Shown one piece after another: positions 6,000-6,220 of a DNA stretch of 6,220 nt. The stretch spans positions 1 through 6,220 of the forward strand of contig JAGLDN010000372.1 in NCBI GenBank assembly GCA_023145575.1, written 5' to 3'. The stretch's first letter is position 1. Each line of letters starts with the position of its first letter. The position numbers and the translations under genes are program-made. Under the pieces are notes generated by a model. It saw nothing but the letters and a program-made list of their open reading frames with translations. It did no database searches and was not told the DNA's origin. Origin of the DNA: Psychromonas sp. (lineage in GTDB: Bacteria > Pseudomonadota > Gammaproteobacteria > Enterobacterales > Psychromonadaceae).

Positions 6000-6220
6000 T
6001 GAGGCTTGCACTAGGTGTAAGGCTTCAATTGCGGCTTTTTGTGCTTTGATATAAAGCTTCGTTTTTAAACCGAACGTCGTCAGCCCTTTTTTAAGGCTCA
6101 GGCACTCCAATTTCACAGTTGCCAGTAATGACATAAAAATATGGTTGCTCTGTATCTTTTTTGTTTTAGCTGGAGATTTTGCAAGCCCTGTGTTTGATTT
6201 TATATTTTTATGAAAAACTT
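5991..6220 (-). CDS. DDE-type transposase, C-terminal part
   Basis: On the minus strand an open frame enters from the right edge and ends at TAA (5993-5991), giving the last 75 residues. It contains GLAKSPAKTKKIQSNHIF, followed by MSLLATVKLECLSL and FGLKTKLYIKAQKAAIEAL. The pattern of a short LAKSP-T-QSNH-F block, a VKLE block and a final Lys-rich helix resembles the C-termini of IS4/IS701-like DDE transposases; the exact IS family is not settled by this fragment. The catalytic residues lie outside the window. Transcription is opposite to the polysaccharide genes. Whether the full gene is intact is unknown. Confidence 0.75.
   Translation of the reverse strand, partial: VFHKNIKSNTGLAKSPAKTKKIQSNHIFMSLLATVKLECLSLKKGLTTFGLKTKLYIKAQKAAIEALHLVQASTA

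Larger units (their letters stand above)
5982..6220 (-). mobile_element. Insertion sequence, transposase-C-terminal end, partial
   Basis: The element starts at an 18-base terminal repeat (5982-5999) that is shared in inverted orientation with 34-51. It carries the 3' end of a transposase gene, whose stop codon lies inside that terminal repeat. The element runs off the right edge. It interrupts the glycosyltransferase-like gene starting at 5879. Target duplications cannot be tested because only one flank is present. Confidence 0.8.

Noticed and set aside
5879..6049. A complete 56-residue small protein
   Set aside because: The second part is read through the IS end and its transposase antisense strand; only the first part looks like native coding sequence.

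Overview
The window looks like part of a surface-polysaccharide (O-antigen or capsule) locus from an AT-rich, probably marine gammaproteobacterium such as a Pseudoalteromonas, Colwellia, Psychromonas, Shewanella or Vibrio relative. The host is an inference from protein style, from the base composition and from two intergenic imperfect palindromes of a CCAC...GTGGT type. No rRNA, tRNA or CRISPR array was seen.

Layout. Positions 1-51 are the end of an insertion sequence whose body lies to the left of the window. A non-coding stretch follows, holding a possible promoter and one palindromic repeat (240-321). Next comes manB (phosphomannomutase, 354-1781), then a second, related palindromic repeat (1797-1885). 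A tight same-strand run follows: gmd (1924-3051), colC/fcl-type epimerase-reductase (3057-3983) and colD-type PLP-dependent 3-dehydratase (3976-5148). After these come an FkbM-family methyltransferase (5209-5882) and the first codons of what looks like a GT10-type glycosyltransferase (from 5879). That last gene is cut off at about 5981 by a second insertion-sequence end, which carries the C-terminus of a transposase on the minus strand (5991-6220).

How the genes fit together. ManB makes mannose-1-phosphate and a ManC enzyme (not in the window) would make GDP-mannose. Gmd converts this to GDP-4-keto-6-deoxymannose, ColD removes the 3-hydroxyl, and ColC epimerises C5 and reduces C4 to give GDP-L-colitose. 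ColD is identified by the His that replaces the usual PLP lysine. This rules against a perosamine aminotransferase and makes colitose a better guess than fucose for the SDR gene beside it.

The most notable point is that the distal half of the locus appears broken at three places. colD has an in-frame amber codon at codon 20 (4033-4035), where homologues as I recall them have Gln. The FkbM gene has a one-base frameshift near 5394-5397. The next gene is truncated by an IS. The two IS ends share an 18-base terminal inverted repeat and both face the locus, so the roughly 5.9 kb between them may be flanked by two copies of one element. The upstream three genes are intact. The colitose pathway is therefore probably lost or impaired in this strain, unless the amber codon is bypassed by restart at the GTG at 4039 or by suppression.
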